DNA of 64,000 nucleotides from the NCBI RefSeq assembly GCF_002155685.1, contig NZ_MUYK01000004.1, positions 124,001-188,000 of the forward strand, given 5' to 3'. The DNA is from Erythrobacter colymbi. GTDB lineage: Bacteria; Pseudomonadota; Alphaproteobacteria; Sphingomonadales; Sphingomonadaceae. Below the pieces are notes generated by a model, which was not told the DNA's origin, made no database searches, and saw only the letters and a program-made list of their open reading frames with translations. This document shows positions 19,656 to 28,409 of the stretch, piece after piece. Numbering within the stretch: position 1 is the first letter of the stretch; every line of letters begins with the position of its first letter. The position numbers and the translations under genes were made by a program.

Positions 19656-20417
19656 TTGAATAACAACCGTAACAACCGGCGTCGCGGTCGCGGCAACCGC
19701 AATCAGGGCGGCAACGGCGCCCAGCTGAACCGCATCGACAGCCGGGCGCGCGGCAATGCCCCGCAGATGCTCGACAAGTACAAGAAGCTCGCGCAGGACG
19801 CCCAGCACAACGGCGACCGCGTGCAGATGGAGTACTACCTCCAGTTCGCCGACCACTATTTCCGCGTGATCGCCGACAACAAGGCTCGTCAGGACGAGCA
19901 GCGCGGCGGCGGTGGCAACAACGGCCGCCGTCAGGACGAGCGCGAAAGCCCCGAGGACTTCGAGGACGATTTCGACTTCGGCCGCCGCAGCGACACGGCG
20001 CCGCGCTCGGTCTACGAACAGCCTGACAATGTCGGCAACACCGACATTCCCGAAGGCGAGCCGGGTCAGGAGGGCGAAAGCTTCCTCGGCAACGAGCGTG
20101 ACGGGGACCGTCAGGATGATCGCAGCGAAGGGCGCGGCGAGAACCGCGGCGAAGGCCGCGATCGCGGCCAGCGTCGCCAGCCTCGGAAGGAGCGTGACGG
20201 CAACCGCGGCGAGCGTCAGGAGCGCGGCGAGCGCAGCGAAAAGCGCGCCGGCAAGCCCGCCGACCGCAGCGAACGCGGCGACAAGCCCGCGCGTGGCCGC
20301 AAGCCGCGCAAGAGCGCCGACGACAGCGCAGGCGGCATCGACAGCTCGATCCTCCCGCCGGCGATCCGCAGCGACGACACGGGCGGCGATAGCGGCACCC
20401 TCGAAACCGTCGAGTAA
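19656..20417 (+). CDS. DUF4167 protein, putative RNA-binding
   Basis: This encodes 253 residues. The start is a TTG at 19656, supported by AAGGA 9 bases upstream and by the conserved N-terminus NNNRNNRRRGRGNRNQGG. The DUF4167 core follows (RIDSRARGNAPQMLDKYKK, then MEYYLQFADHYFRVI, about residues 25-75). The rest is a long low-complexity Arg/Gly/Asp/Glu tail rich in RGE and GDR repeats, likely disordered. The family is alphaproteobacterial and lies next to prmC and prfA in many genomes. An RNA or ribosome role is inferred from the basic N-terminus and neighbours. Confidence 0.88.
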   Translation: MNNNRNNRRRGRGNRNQGGNGAQLNRIDSRARGNAPQMLDKYKKLAQDAQHNGDRVQMEYYLQFADHYFRVIADNKARQDEQRGGGGNNGRRQDERESPEDFEDDFDFGRRSDTAPRSVYEQPDNVGNTDIPEGEPGQEGESFLGNERDGDRQDDRSEGRGENRGEGRDRGQRRQPRKERDGNRGERQERGERSEKRAGKPADRSERGDKPARGRKPRKSADDSAGGIDSSILPPAIRSDDTGGDSGTLETVE

Positions 20418-20422
20418 GCGCC

Positions 20423-22030
20423 ATGCTCGAGCGGCTGGCGGCTGTCCCCGCGCTGGCGCAGCGCCGTCCGGCGCTGGCGGCTATCGCGCTCGGGCTGGTC
20501 GGGGCTTGCGCCTACCCGCCGCTCCACCTCTGGCCGCTCGGCCTTGCCGCACTGGCGGGGTTCGTGTGGCTGATCCATTCGGCGACAAGCTGGAAGAGCG
20601 CCGCCTGGCGCGGCTGGCTGTTCGGCTGGGCGCATCTGACGCTCGCCAATAACTGGATCGCGACCGCCTTCACCCATCAGGCGAAGATGCCCGAGTTTCT
20701 CGGGTGGCTCGCCGTGCCGCTGCTGGGCATCTACCTCGCGGTTTACCCCGCGCTGGCGGCGGCGGCGGCGCATGGGCTGGCGAAGAAGCGCCCGCTGCAT
20801 AGCTTCGGGCTGGTGCTGGCGGGGACGTGGATCGTTACCGAATGGCTGAGGAGCTGGGTGTTCACCGGCTACCCCTGGCCGCCGCTCGGGCTGATGCTGC
20901 TGGGCGGATGGGACACGCCGGGCATCGCAATATTGCTGCCTTGGACGGGCACCTATGCGCTTTCGGGCATCACCATGCTGGTGGCCGTCAGTTTTCTGAT
21001 CGATTGGCGCAAATGGCGGTTGGCAGGATTGGCAGCAAGCGCAGTCGTGCTGACCACGCTCATGCTGTTCCCGATTGCGAGCACGCCCGACAGCAAGCTG
21101 CGCTATACCCTTGTCCAGCCCCTGATCCCGCAGTCCGAGATCAACGATCCCTCCAAGTTCGAGGAGCAGTTCTCCCGCCTCAACCGCCTCACCGCGCCGG
21201 GCCGCGGCCAGTCGCGGATCGTGCTGTGGCCCGAGAGCGCGGTGCCCGACTTCCTCGAGGACGGCTATCCCGAGGCCTATTACTACGAGACGACTGCGGG
21301 CGGCGATCCCAAGCTTGCCCGCCGCCGCATCGGGGCGGTGATCGGGCCGCAATCGACGCTGCTCGCCGGCGTGGTCAACCTCAACTTCAAGCCGCGCAAA
21401 GGCGGCGGCACCCCGCAGCTGGTGAGCGCGCGCAATTCGGTGATGGTGCTGGACGGGACGGGCAAGATCCTCGCCGGCTACGACAAGGCGCATCTGGTGC
21501 CCTATGGCGAATACCTGCCGCTGCGCCCGCTGCTTGAACCGCTCGGCATTTCGCGGCTGGTGGCGGGGAGCATCGAGTATGTCCCCGGCCCCGGCCCGCG
21601 CACGATCGACCTCGGTGAGCACGGCAAGGCGGGGGTGATGATCTGCTACGAGATCGTCTTCTCCGGCCACGTCGCCGACAGGGCGAATCGCCCCGACTAC
21701 ATCTTCAACCCCTCGAACGACGGCTGGTTCGGGCTCTGGGGCCCGCCGCAGCATCTGGCGCAGGCGCGGATGCGGGCGATCGAGGAAGGGCTGCCGGTGC
21801 TCCGCTCGACCACCACCGGGATCAGCGCGGTGATCGACGCGAACGGCGTGGTGGAAGCCAGCATCGCCAGCGGCAAGGCGGACAAGCTCGAAGGCTTCGT
21901 CCCCGCCGCGAAGGGCCCCACGCTGTTCGGCCGGTGGGGCCATGCGCTGACGCTGGCATGGGCGGCGCTTTTCATCGCGCTCGGGCTGGCCCTGCCGAGA
22001 GTGCTTGCGCTCGTCCGCGCGCGCGGCTAG
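20423..22030 (+). CDS. lnt: apolipoprotein N-acyltransferase Lnt
   Basis: Lnt adds the third acyl chain to the N-terminal cysteine of lipoproteins in the inner membrane. The 535-residue protein has about six N-terminal membrane helices, a periplasmic nitrilase-like domain from about residue 225, and a last C-terminal helix. The catalytic triad is visible: Glu in WPESAVPDFL, Lys in YDKAHLVPYGEYLP and Cys in GVMICYEIVF. It starts 5 bases after the DUF4167 stop. Confidence 0.96.
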   Translation: MLERLAAVPALAQRRPALAAIALGLVGACAYPPLHLWPLGLAALAGFVWLIHSATSWKSAAWRGWLFGWAHLTLANNWIATAFTHQAKMPEFLGWLAVPLLGIYLAVYPALAAAAAHGLAKKRPLHSFGLVLAGTWIVTEWLRSWVFTGYPWPPLGLMLLGGWDTPGIAILLPWTGTYALSGITMLVAVSFLIDWRKWRLAGLAASAVVLTTLMLFPIASTPDSKLRYTLVQPLIPQSEINDPSKFEEQFSRLNRLTAPGRGQSRIVLWPESAVPDFLEDGYPEAYYYETTAGGDPKLARRRIGAVIGPQSTLLAGVVNLNFKPRKGGGTPQLVSARNSVMVLDGTGKILAGYDKAHLVPYGEYLPLRPLLEPLGISRLVAGSIEYVPGPGPRTIDLGEHGKAGVMICYEIVFSGHVADRANRPDYIFNPSNDGWFGLWGPPQHLAQARMRAIEEGLPVLRSTTTGISAVIDANGVVEASIASGKADKLEGFVPAAKGPTLFGRWGHALTLAWAALFIALGLALPRVLALVRARG

Positions 22031-22063
22031 GGCGGAAAGCAACAACGCGGGACATAAAGGTTT

Positions 22064-22081
22064 CCTTATATCTCTATAAGG
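22064..22081. promoter_or_regulatory. CCTTATA-N4-TATAAGG operator upstream of metK
   Basis: Seven-base perfect arms surround TCTC, 50 bases before the metK ATG, with another ATAAAGG half-site just upstream (22053-22059). The AT-rich palindrome resembles operators of ArsR-family S-adenosylhomocysteine regulators (SahR type) that control the methionine cycle in Proteobacteria. That assignment is inference. Confidence 0.55.
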
Positions 22082-22130
22082 TCAACTTGAGCCCGCGCCG
22101 CACAGCCCATTCCAGTCCCCGGGGGATTTC

Positions 22131-23342
22131 ATGCGCACCAACTACCTGTTCACCTCCGAAAGCGTCTCGGAAGGCCATCCCGACAAGGTTGCCGACCAGA
22201 TTTCCGACGCCATCGTCGATCTGTTCCTCTCGAAGGACCCCGAAGCGCGCATCGCCTGCGAAACCCTCACCACCACCCAGCTGGTCGTGCTGGCGGGCGA
22301 AATCCGCTGCAAGGGCGTGTTCGAGAACGGCGAATGGGCCCCCGGCGCGCAGGAAGAGATCGAGAAGACCGTGCGCGCCACGGTGAAGCGCATCGGTTAC
22401 GAACAGGACGGCTTCCACTGGGAGAAGTTCGAATTCATCAACCGCCTGCACGGCCAGTCGGCGCACATCGCGCAAGGCGTGGACGCGGGCGAGAACAAGG
22501 ATGAAGGCGCGGGCGATCAGGGCATCATGTTCGGTTACGCCACCGACGAGACCCCGGGCCTCATGCCCGCGACGCTCTACTACAGCCACAAGATTCTCGA
22601 GCGCATGGCCGCCGACCGCCACTCGGGCGCGGCCCCCTTCCTCGAGCCCGATGCCAAGAGCCAGGTGACCCTGCGCTACGAAGGCTCGCTGCCGGTCGCC
22701 GCGACCGCGATCGTCGTCTCGACCCAGCACAAGGCGGGCTATGACGAGAACGATCCGGCCAAGCAGGCGGAGCTCGAAGCCTATGTGAAAGGCGTGATCG
22801 CCGACGTGATCCCGCCGGTGCTGCTGCGCGAGACCGAATACTTCATCAACCCGACCGGCAGCTTCGAAATCGGCGGCCCCGATGGCGACGCCGGCCTCAC
22901 CGGTCGCAAGATCATCGTCGACACCTATGGTGGCGCGGCCCCGCATGGCGGCGGCGCGTTCTCGGGCAAGGACCCGACCAAGGTCGACCGCTCGGCGGCC
23001 TATATCACCCGCTACCTCGCCAAGAACGTGGTCGCCGCAGGGCTGGCGACGCGCTGCACCATCCAGATCGCCTATGCGATCGGCGTGTCGAAGCCGCTCA
23101 GCCTCTATGTCGACACCCACGGCACCGGCACGGTGGGCGACGACGCGATCGAGCAGGCCATTCTGGGCATCGCCAAGCTCGGCGGCCTGACCCCGCGTTC
23201 GATCCGCACGCATCTCGGCCTCAACAAGCCGATCTACCAGCCGACCGCCGCCTACGGCCACTTCGGCCGCACCGCAGATGGCGACTTCTTCCCGTGGGAG
23301 CGCCTCGACCTGGTCGACGACCTGAAGACCGCGCTGGCCTGA
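22131..23342 (+). CDS. metK: S-adenosylmethionine synthetase
   Basis: The enzyme makes SAM from methionine and ATP. The 403-residue protein has the N-terminal [19 protein letters not shown], the methionine/ATP-loop region [12 protein letters not shown] and the P-loop-like [19 protein letters not shown]. All are canonical. An operator-like palindrome lies upstream, and lnt precedes it by 100 bases, the alphaproteobacterial order. SAM supplies PrmC and TrmB, also encoded in this window. Confidence 0.98.
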   Translation: MRTNYLFTSESVSEGHPDKVADQISDAIVDLFLSKDPEARIACETLTTTQLVVLAGEIRCKGVFENGEWAPGAQEEIEKTVRATVKRIGYEQDGFHWEKFEFINRLHGQSAHIAQGVDAGENKDEGAGDQGIMFGYATDETPGLMPATLYYSHKILERMAADRHSGAAPFLEPDAKSQVTLRYEGSLPVAATAIVVSTQHKAGYDENDPAKQAELEAYVKGVIADVIPPVLLRETEYFINPTGSFEIGGPDGDAGLTGRKIIVDTYGGAAPHGGGAFSGKDPTKVDRSAAYITRYLAKNVVAAGLATRCTIQIAYAIGVSKPLSLYVDTHGTGTVGDDAIEQAILGIAKLGGLTPRSIRTHLGLNKPIYQPTAAYGHFGRTADGDFFPWERLDLVDDLKTALA

Positions 23343-23385
23343 TCGTCACGGACAGGGTGCTGTCGGTGACGGCACCCTTCCGCTG

Positions 23386-24537
23386 CTAGCCGTCTTCCCC
23401 GTGGATCGGCGAGGGACGGTCGAAAGCGAGTTCCGCGTCGGAGAAGACGAAGGGACTGCGCACCCCCGCCATTCCGCCCAGCTCGACCCTGAGCCCGCGC
23501 GCGACCACCTGCGGATCGGCGAAGACCTCGTCCAGCCGGTTGATCGGCCCGGCCGGGACGCCCGCCTTGTGGCACGCATCGAGCAGCCCCTGCTTGGTCC
23601 AGCCGAGTGTCGCCGCGGCGATCTCGGCATCGAGCGCTGCGGCGTTGGCGGTGCGACCGCCATTGGCGGCGAAGCGCGGGTCCTCGGCGAGGTGGCCGAG
23701 GCCAAGCACCGCCATCAGCTTGTGGAACAGCCCGTCATTGGCCGGCGCAAGGATCACGTGGCCGTCGCTCACCGCGAAGACGCCATAGGGCGCGACCTGC
23801 GCATGGGCATTGCCCATCCGCGGCGGGTTGTGGCCGGTGGTGAAGTAGTAGCTTGCCTGATTGGCCAGCAGCCCGATCGAGCAATCGAGCAGCGCCATGT
23901 CGACCTGCTGCCCCTTGCCCGTCCGCGCCCGCATCAGCAGGGCCGCCTGCACGCCGTTGGCGGCCCAGACGCCGGTCGCCAGATCGCTGATCGAGATGCC
24001 CATCTTGACCGGATGGCCCTGCGGCTCGCCGGTCAGCGACATCAGCCCGCTCATCCCCTGAGCGACGAAGTCGTACCCCGCCTCGTGCGCGCGCGGCCCG
24101 GTCTGGCCGAAGCCGGTGATCGAGCAATAGACCAGCCCCGGATTGGCGGCCGACAGACTGGCGTAGTCGAGCCCGAATTTGGCCAGCGCGCCGGTCTTGA
24201 AGTTCTCGATCACCACGTCGGCCCCGGCGCACAGGGCCTTCACCCGCGCGAGATCGTCCGCATCAGAGAAGTCGGCGATGATCGAGCGCTTGCCGCGGTT
24301 GCAGGCGTGATAATAGGCGGCCTCGCGGTGGACCGTGCCCTTGGCGTCGGTGCGCTCGACCCAGGGCGGGCCCCACAGGCGGGTGCCGTCGCCTTCCGGG
24401 CTTTCGACCTTGATCACATCCGCGCCGAGATCGGCGAGGATCTGCCCGCAGAACGGCCCCGCCAGCACGCGCGCCAGCTCGACCACCTTGAGGCCCGCGA
24501 GCGGCGCATTCGGGTTGCGGGGCTGATCCAGCCACAT
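23386..24537 (-). CDS. CaiB/BaiF family CoA-transferase
   Basis: This class III CoA-transferase moves CoA between acyl groups through an Asp-bound thioester. The 383-residue protein has the N-terminal PLAGLKVVELARVLAGPFCGQILADLGADVIKVE, typical of the family, and the catalytic Asp in NPGLVYCSITGFGQTGPRAHEAGYDFVAQ, followed by the dimer-forming C-terminal part. It is the last gene of a leftward string that also holds scoA and scoB. The substrate cannot be read from sequence; formyl-CoA, carnitine-like or branched acyl-CoA roles are all possible. Confidence 0.92.
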   Translation of the reverse strand: MWLDQPRNPNAPLAGLKVVELARVLAGPFCGQILADLGADVIKVESPEGDGTRLWGPPWVERTDAKGTVHREAAYYHACNRGKRSIIADFSDADDLARVKALCAGADVVIENFKTGALAKFGLDYASLSAANPGLVYCSITGFGQTGPRAHEAGYDFVAQGMSGLMSLTGEPQGHPVKMGISISDLATGVWAANGVQAALLMRARTGKGQQVDMALLDCSIGLLANQASYYFTTGHNPPRMGNAHAQVAPYGVFAVSDGHVILAPANDGLFHKLMAVLGLGHLAEDPRFAANGGRTANAAALDAEIAAATLGWTKQGLLDACHKAGVPAGPINRLDEVFADPQVVARGLRVELGGMAGVRSPFVFSDAELAFDRPSPIHGEDG

Positions 24538-24540
24538 CGC

Positions 24541-25425
24541 CTATTCTCCCAGCCGCGCCTTGAGGAAAGCGACCGAATCGGCCAGCACCGGCCCCTTGCC
24601 GCGGAACGGCACCGAAAGCGCCATCACGATCTCCTCGTGATCGAGCGGGCCGTAGTTCCTGACCTCCACCGGTGCGCCCAGTCCGCGCAGCTTCGCGCCG
24701 AGGTTGTTGGCGTTCTTCGGGCGCACGGTCTCGTCGCCGTCGGACGTGACGAGCAGCGCCGGCGGCGCATCGGCGCGGGCGTAGGTGATCGGCTGCGTCT
24801 CTTCGGGGCGCGGCCATTGCGAGAAGGCGGCGATCGCGCGCTCCGAGGTGAAGGGATGGAAATCATAGGGGCCGGACAGGCCCACCACCGCCTTGACGTT
24901 CGCCGGATCGGCCCCCGCGGCAACGAGCCGCTTTGAGTCCAGCGCCAGCATCACCGCCTGATAGGCGCCCGCCGAATGGCCCATGAAGGCGATCCGCGTG
25001 CCATCGCCACCATGTGCCGCGACATTATCCTGCACCCAGCGCACCGCCTCGGCCCCGTCGTCGAGGAAGGCGGGGAAGCGGATATCGGGCACCTTGCGAT
25101 AGTCCGGGATCACCACGAGGAAGCCTTCGCGCGCCAGCGCCCGGCCGGCGAAGGCATAGGAGGTGCGGTCGCCCTTCGCCCAGCCGCCGCCATACCAGAA
25201 GATTACCACCGGCAGCTTGCCGGCCGCGCCGGCTTCGGGCTTCCAGATGTCGAGGCTCTGGCCGTGACTGCCGTAAGGCACGGCCTCGGCCACGAGCTGC
25301 GCGCCGTCCGTACCGCCGCGTGCGCGGTCATACCAGGACAGGAGCCGCGGAGGCGATGTGAAGGCGAGAGTGCCGCCGATGGCAGCGACCAGCGCGAGGC
25401 CGCCGAGCGCGAGCTTCTTCTTCAT
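24541..25425 (-). CDS. alpha/beta hydrolase (esterase/lipase-like), exported or membrane-anchored
   Basis: This encodes 294 residues from the ATG at 25425, which overlaps the scoB stop. A hydrophobic N-terminal segment at residues 5-22 serves as signal or anchor. The fold markers are the oxyanion segment FWYGGGWAKGD, the nucleophile elbow GHSAG, an Asp in TSDGDETVRPKN and a His in GPLDHEEI. This set fits the hormone-sensitive-lipase / BD-FAE esterase branch. The natural substrate is unknown. Start-stop overlaps with scoB upstream and a 3-base gap to the CaiB gene indicate one transcript. Confidence 0.87.
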   Translation of the reverse strand: MKKKLALGGLALVAAIGGTLAFTSPPRLLSWYDRARGGTDGAQLVAEAVPYGSHGQSLDIWKPEAGAAGKLPVVIFWYGGGWAKGDRTSYAFAGRALAREGFLVVIPDYRKVPDIRFPAFLDDGAEAVRWVQDNVAAHGGDGTRIAFMGHSAGAYQAVMLALDSKRLVAAGADPANVKAVVGLSGPYDFHPFTSERAIAAFSQWPRPEETQPITYARADAPPALLVTSDGDETVRPKNANNLGAKLRGLGAPVEVRNYGPLDHEEIVMALSVPFRGKGPVLADSVAFLKARLGE

Positions 25426-26084
25426 CACGCGACGTAATGCGCGGTGGTGGTCGCGGCGATGTCCTCCGCCGTGACGCCGGGCGCGGTCTCGATCAGGCGG
25501 AAGGGCTCGCCCTTCGCGGAGCGCTGGAACACCGCGAGGTTGGTGATGATCATGTCGACCACCCCCGCCCCGGTCAGCGGCAGGGTGCATGCGGGGATGA
25601 ACTTCGGCGTCCCGTCCTTGGCGGTGTGGTCCATGACCACGATGATCTTCTTGACCCCGGCGACGAGGTCCATCGCCCCGCCCATGCCCTTGATCATCTT
25701 GCCGGGGATCATCCAGTTGGCGATGTCGCCATTCTGGCTCACCTCCATCGCCCCCAGCACGGTCAGGTCGATATGCCCGCCGCGGATCATCGCGAAGCTG
25801 GTCGCCGAATCGAAATAGGCCGAGTGCGGCAGCTCGGAGATGGTCTGCTTGCCGGCATTGATAAGGTCGGGATCGACCTCGTCGTCATAGGGAAAGGGCC
25901 CGATGCCGAGCATCCCGTTCTCGCTCTGGAGCGTCACCAGCATGCCTTCGGGGATGTGGTTCGCCACCAGCGTCGGGATGCCGATGCCGAGGTTGACGTA
26001 ATAGCCGTCCTTCAGCTCGCGCGCGGCGCGGGCGGCCATCTGGTCGCGGGTCCAGCCCGCGGGAAGCGTGGTTGTGGCATTCAT
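25425..26084 (-). CDS. scoB: 3-oxoacid CoA-transferase subunit B
   Basis: This is the B subunit of a class I CoA-transferase (succinyl-CoA:3-ketoacid or related), used to activate acetoacetate. The 219-residue protein has the catalytic Glu in the SENGMLG motif and [11 protein letters not shown], and ends with the usual C-terminal segment. The ATG at 26084 overlaps the stop of the DUF5076 gene. The A subunit is encoded at 27427-28149, so two other genes separate A and B, which is unusual. Confidence 0.95.
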   Translation of the reverse strand: MNATTTLPAGWTRDQMAARAARELKDGYYVNLGIGIPTLVANHIPEGMLVTLQSENGMLGIGPFPYDDEVDPDLINAGKQTISELPHSAYFDSATSFAMIRGGHIDLTVLGAMEVSQNGDIANWMIPGKMIKGMGGAMDLVAGVKKIIVVMDHTAKDGTPKFIPACTLPLTGAGVVDMIITNLAVFQRSAKGEPFRLIETAPGVTAEDIAATTTAHYVA

Positions 26085-26407
26085 CAGTTGGGCTTCCCGT
26101 GATCCTGTATCGTGCTGAGCGGGGTGGTGTTCATGTCGCGTTCGGCATCGAGGCCGTCCCAGATGCGGGCCAGCGCGGCCTCTTCGGTCATGCCGTAGCA
26201 CTGGGCATAGGCGCGCGCGGCGTGGCGGACGGTGTCGACCATCAGCATCCCGAACAGCTCGGGCTGCTGGAGCAGGCCCGGGTCGATGATGCAGGTGGCG
26301 GGCCCGCCGTTCTGCACCCACAGGCGCGCGACCTCGACCGAGCGGTCGAGAAAGTCGTAGCCCTCGACATGGATCTGGCGCTGGGCCAGCGGGATTTTGT
26401 CGCTCAT
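26084..26407 (-). CDS. DUF5076 protein
   Basis: This encodes 107 residues. The pattern IPLAQRQI near the start, [22 protein letters not shown] and the Trp/Ala-rich end match DUF5076, a small alphaproteobacterial family of unknown function. No signal or membrane segment is seen. It lies between the HAD-like lipoprotein gene and scoB, overlapping the scoB start, and is clearly in the same operon. Confidence 0.7.
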   Translation of the reverse strand: MSDKIPLAQRQIHVEGYDFLDRSVEVARLWVQNGGPATCIIDPGLLQQPELFGMLMVDTVRHAARAYAQCYGMTEEAALARIWDGLDAERDMNTTPLSTIQDHGKPN

Positions 26408-26422
26408 GTCGTGGGCGCGTCC

Positions 26423-27427
26423 CTACTTGCCGAGCAGCGGTTCGATCAGGAACCAGCCGTCGCCGATGATCGGCTCGATCCCAGCCCCGGCTTCGGGGTT
26501 CTTCAGATACTTGAAGCGGGAATCGAAATCGGGCCGCTCGTCGCCCGCGATGGCGATGACGCAGGTGATCGCGGCGAGGCTGGCGCGGCGCTGGTCCTTG
26601 GTGTCGGTCTCGTCGCGGCGGAGCGAGATGATGTCCTGCCCGCGCGGATCGAGGCCGGACTGTTCGAGCGCGGTGCGCAGCGCGCCGGACTGGGTGGTGA
26701 ACAGGTCGGAGAGCCACGCGATCTCCACCCCCGCCTCGCGCAGCACGGCAAGGCCGAGCGCCAGATTGGCCTGCTTGGGCGGGCTCGCGGGAATGGCGAA
26801 GGTGCCGCCCGCGGGATCGAGATCGATGATCGCGACCGGCTGCTCGCCCGCGGCGCAGCGGCGGCGCTTGCCGTCGAGCGCGACGGGATCGCTGAGGATC
26901 GCCGAGGGCAGCTCCGCCCCGCCCGCAGCCTGGCGCGCGGCGGCCTGCGTGTAGCGCACGAAGCGGGCGAAGCTTGCCTGCTCGGGGGCCAGCGGCCGGG
27001 CAGGATCGGGATAGGCTGCCGCAGGCGGCAGCGGCGCGGCGGTGGCGACAGGCGCGGGGCCCGGTTTCGGGCTCGGCGCGGTAACCGGCGGCGGCGGAGG
27101 CGCGGTCACGACCGTCGGGGCCGGGGTCGGTGCAGGAGCCGGCGCGGGTGCGGGCGCAGGCGACGGAGGGGGCGTGATGTTCACGATTACCGTGCGTGTC
27201 TGCGGCGTCGGCTCAGGCGCAGGCGTAGCGATCGGTACCGGCGCCGGTGCCGGTGCCGGTGCTGGTGCTGGTGCTGGTGCTGGTGCGGGTTCGGAGCCAT
27301 CCCCATCCACTACGCGCGATCCGAATACCGCCGATCCCGCCAGCGCCGGAATCGCGGCCGCCACGCAGCCCGAAAGCGAAGGTCCCGCCAGCAGCAGCAG
27401 CGGCAATGTGGCCAGTCTCTTGTCCAT
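26423..27427 (-). CDS. HAD-superfamily acid-phosphatase-like lipoprotein with Ala-Pro linker
   Basis: This encodes 334 residues. A lipoprotein signal ends in LSGC (Cys21). Residues 46-140 are a long Ala-Pro-rich linker. From about residue 195 the sequence follows the HAD order: DLDPAG (Asp202 and Asp204, with Ala where Thr is usual), [17 protein letters not shown] as a motif II-like helix, Lys277 in DTKDQR, and GDERPDFD (Asp296, Asp300). This resembles class B/e(P4) acid phosphatases. Activity is uncertain because motif I is altered. The ATG at 27427 overlaps the scoA stop. Confidence 0.68.
   Translation of the reverse strand: MDKRLATLPLLLLAGPSLSGCVAAAIPALAGSAVFGSRVVDGDGSEPAPAPAPAPAPAPAPAPVPIATPAPEPTPQTRTVIVNITPPPSPAPAPAPAPAPTPAPTVVTAPPPPPVTAPSPKPGPAPVATAAPLPPAAAYPDPARPLAPEQASFARFVRYTQAAARQAAGGAELPSAILSDPVALDGKRRRCAAGEQPVAIIDLDPAGGTFAIPASPPKQANLALGLAVLREAGVEIAWLSDLFTTQSGALRTALEQSGLDPRGQDIISLRRDETDTKDQRRASLAAITCVIAIAGDERPDFDSRFKYLKNPEAGAGIEPIIGDGWFLIEPLLGK
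27234..27287. repeat. in-frame hexanucleotide tandem repeat in the lipoprotein linker
   Basis: Nine GGTGCT-like hexamers occur in a row, four of them (27258-27281) identical. On the minus strand they encode Ala-Pro repeats. Copy-number change would lengthen or shorten the linker without changing frame. Confidence 0.8.
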
Positions 27428-28149
27428 CACGCGGTCTCCCTCTCCCGCACGGTCCGGAATTCGATCTTCTTGTCGTAGGGCGCGCCGAGCACGATGCGGT
27501 TCACGAACACGCCTGCCAGATGGATCTGGTCGGGATCGAGGCTGCCTGCGGGCACCACCTCCTCGACCTCTGCGACGCAGATCTTGCCGCAGGTCGCCGC
27601 CGGCAGGTTGAAGTTGCGCGCGGTCTTGCGGAACACGAGGTTGCCGGTGGTGTCCGCCTTCCACGCCTTCACGATGGCGAGGTCGGCGAAGATCCCCTGC
27701 TCGAGGATATAGGTCTGCATCACCCCGTCACGGTCGGGGAAGTCCTTGTGCTCCTTGCCCTTGGCGACTTCGGTGCCGACGCCGGTGCGGGTGTAGAAGC
27801 CGGGGATCCCCGCGCCCCCTGCCCGCATCCGCTCGGCGAGCGTGCCCTGGGGACAGAACTCGACCTCGAGTTCGCCCGCGAGATACTGCCGCTCGAACTC
27901 CTTGTTCTCGCCGACATAGGAGCTGATCATCTTTTTCACCTGCCGGGTGCGCAGCAGCTTGCCGATGCCCTCGTTGTCGATCCCGGCATTGTTGCTGGCG
28001 AAGGTGAGGTTCTTCACGCCCGAATCGCGGATCGCATCGAGCAGCCTTTCGGGCAGGCCGCACAGGCCGAAGCCGCCGGCCGCGATCAGCATGTCGTCGC
28101 GCAGCACACCGGCGAGCGCGCTGGCGGCGTCGGGGTAAAGCTTGGTCAT
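27427..28149 (-). CDS. scoA: 3-oxoacid CoA-transferase subunit A
   Basis: This is the A subunit of the class I CoA-transferase that pairs with ScoB. The 240-residue protein starts at the ATG at 28149 with AGGATC upstream; an upstream ATG at 28188 has no site. It has the CoA-binding glycine loop GGFGLCGLPERL, and GAGIPGFYTRTGVGT, which are usual for subunit A. It heads a leftward operon of six genes ending with the CaiB-type transferase, consistent with ketone-body or short-chain acyl-CoA use. Confidence 0.95.
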   Translation of the reverse strand: MTKLYPDAASALAGVLRDDMLIAAGGFGLCGLPERLLDAIRDSGVKNLTFASNNAGIDNEGIGKLLRTRQVKKMISSYVGENKEFERQYLAGELEVEFCPQGTLAERMRAGGAGIPGFYTRTGVGTEVAKGKEHKDFPDRDGVMQTYILEQGIFADLAIVKAWKADTTGNLVFRKTARNFNLPAATCGKICVAEVEEVVPAGSLDPDQIHLAGVFVNRIVLGAPYDKKIEFRTVRERETA

Positions 28150-28391
28150 TGCAGGATCCTGCCTCTTGTCATTGTCGCGCGAGAGCAACCCCTCTCCTCG
28201 GGATCGAAGCGATGATTAGAGCGTTCGGGGGGCGCTGTCACGCCCGCGCGACGGACAGAGTCGAATCAACTTTCATGTTGCGACGCAAAACCGTCACAAA
28301 GGCGAAATTTGCCCAAACTTTGAGCGTCTGCCTCCAAAATGGGCAGAAATATGCAAGTTTGCGCACAATTCTGCACCATATCGGGGATTAA

Positions 28392-28406
28392 TTGCATTCT
28401 TTGCAA
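28392..28406. promoter_or_regulatory. TTGCA-N5-TGCAA palindrome
   Basis: Perfect five-base arms surround TTCTT, and flanking TTAA words extend the symmetry. It lies between scoA and the candidate sRNA hairpin. TGCA-rich palindromes of this kind are bound by PhaR-type regulators of polyhydroxybutyrate metabolism in some alphaproteobacteria. That link is only inference, prompted by the neighbouring ketone-body operon. Confidence 0.4.
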
Positions 28407-28409
28407 GTT

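Noticed and set aside
20216..22045. A 609-codon minus-strand frame opposite lnt
   Set aside because: Shadow of lnt and the DUF4167 gene; no recognisable protein features.
27120..27290. Tandem repeats that could suggest a CRISPR array
   Set aside because: Units are six bases without spacers and encode Ala-Pro in frame; no cas genes.
28149..28391. An 80-codon plus-strand frame in the scoA-CDC48 gap
   Set aside because: No ribosome site, overlaps the scoA start, and the residue pattern is not protein-like.
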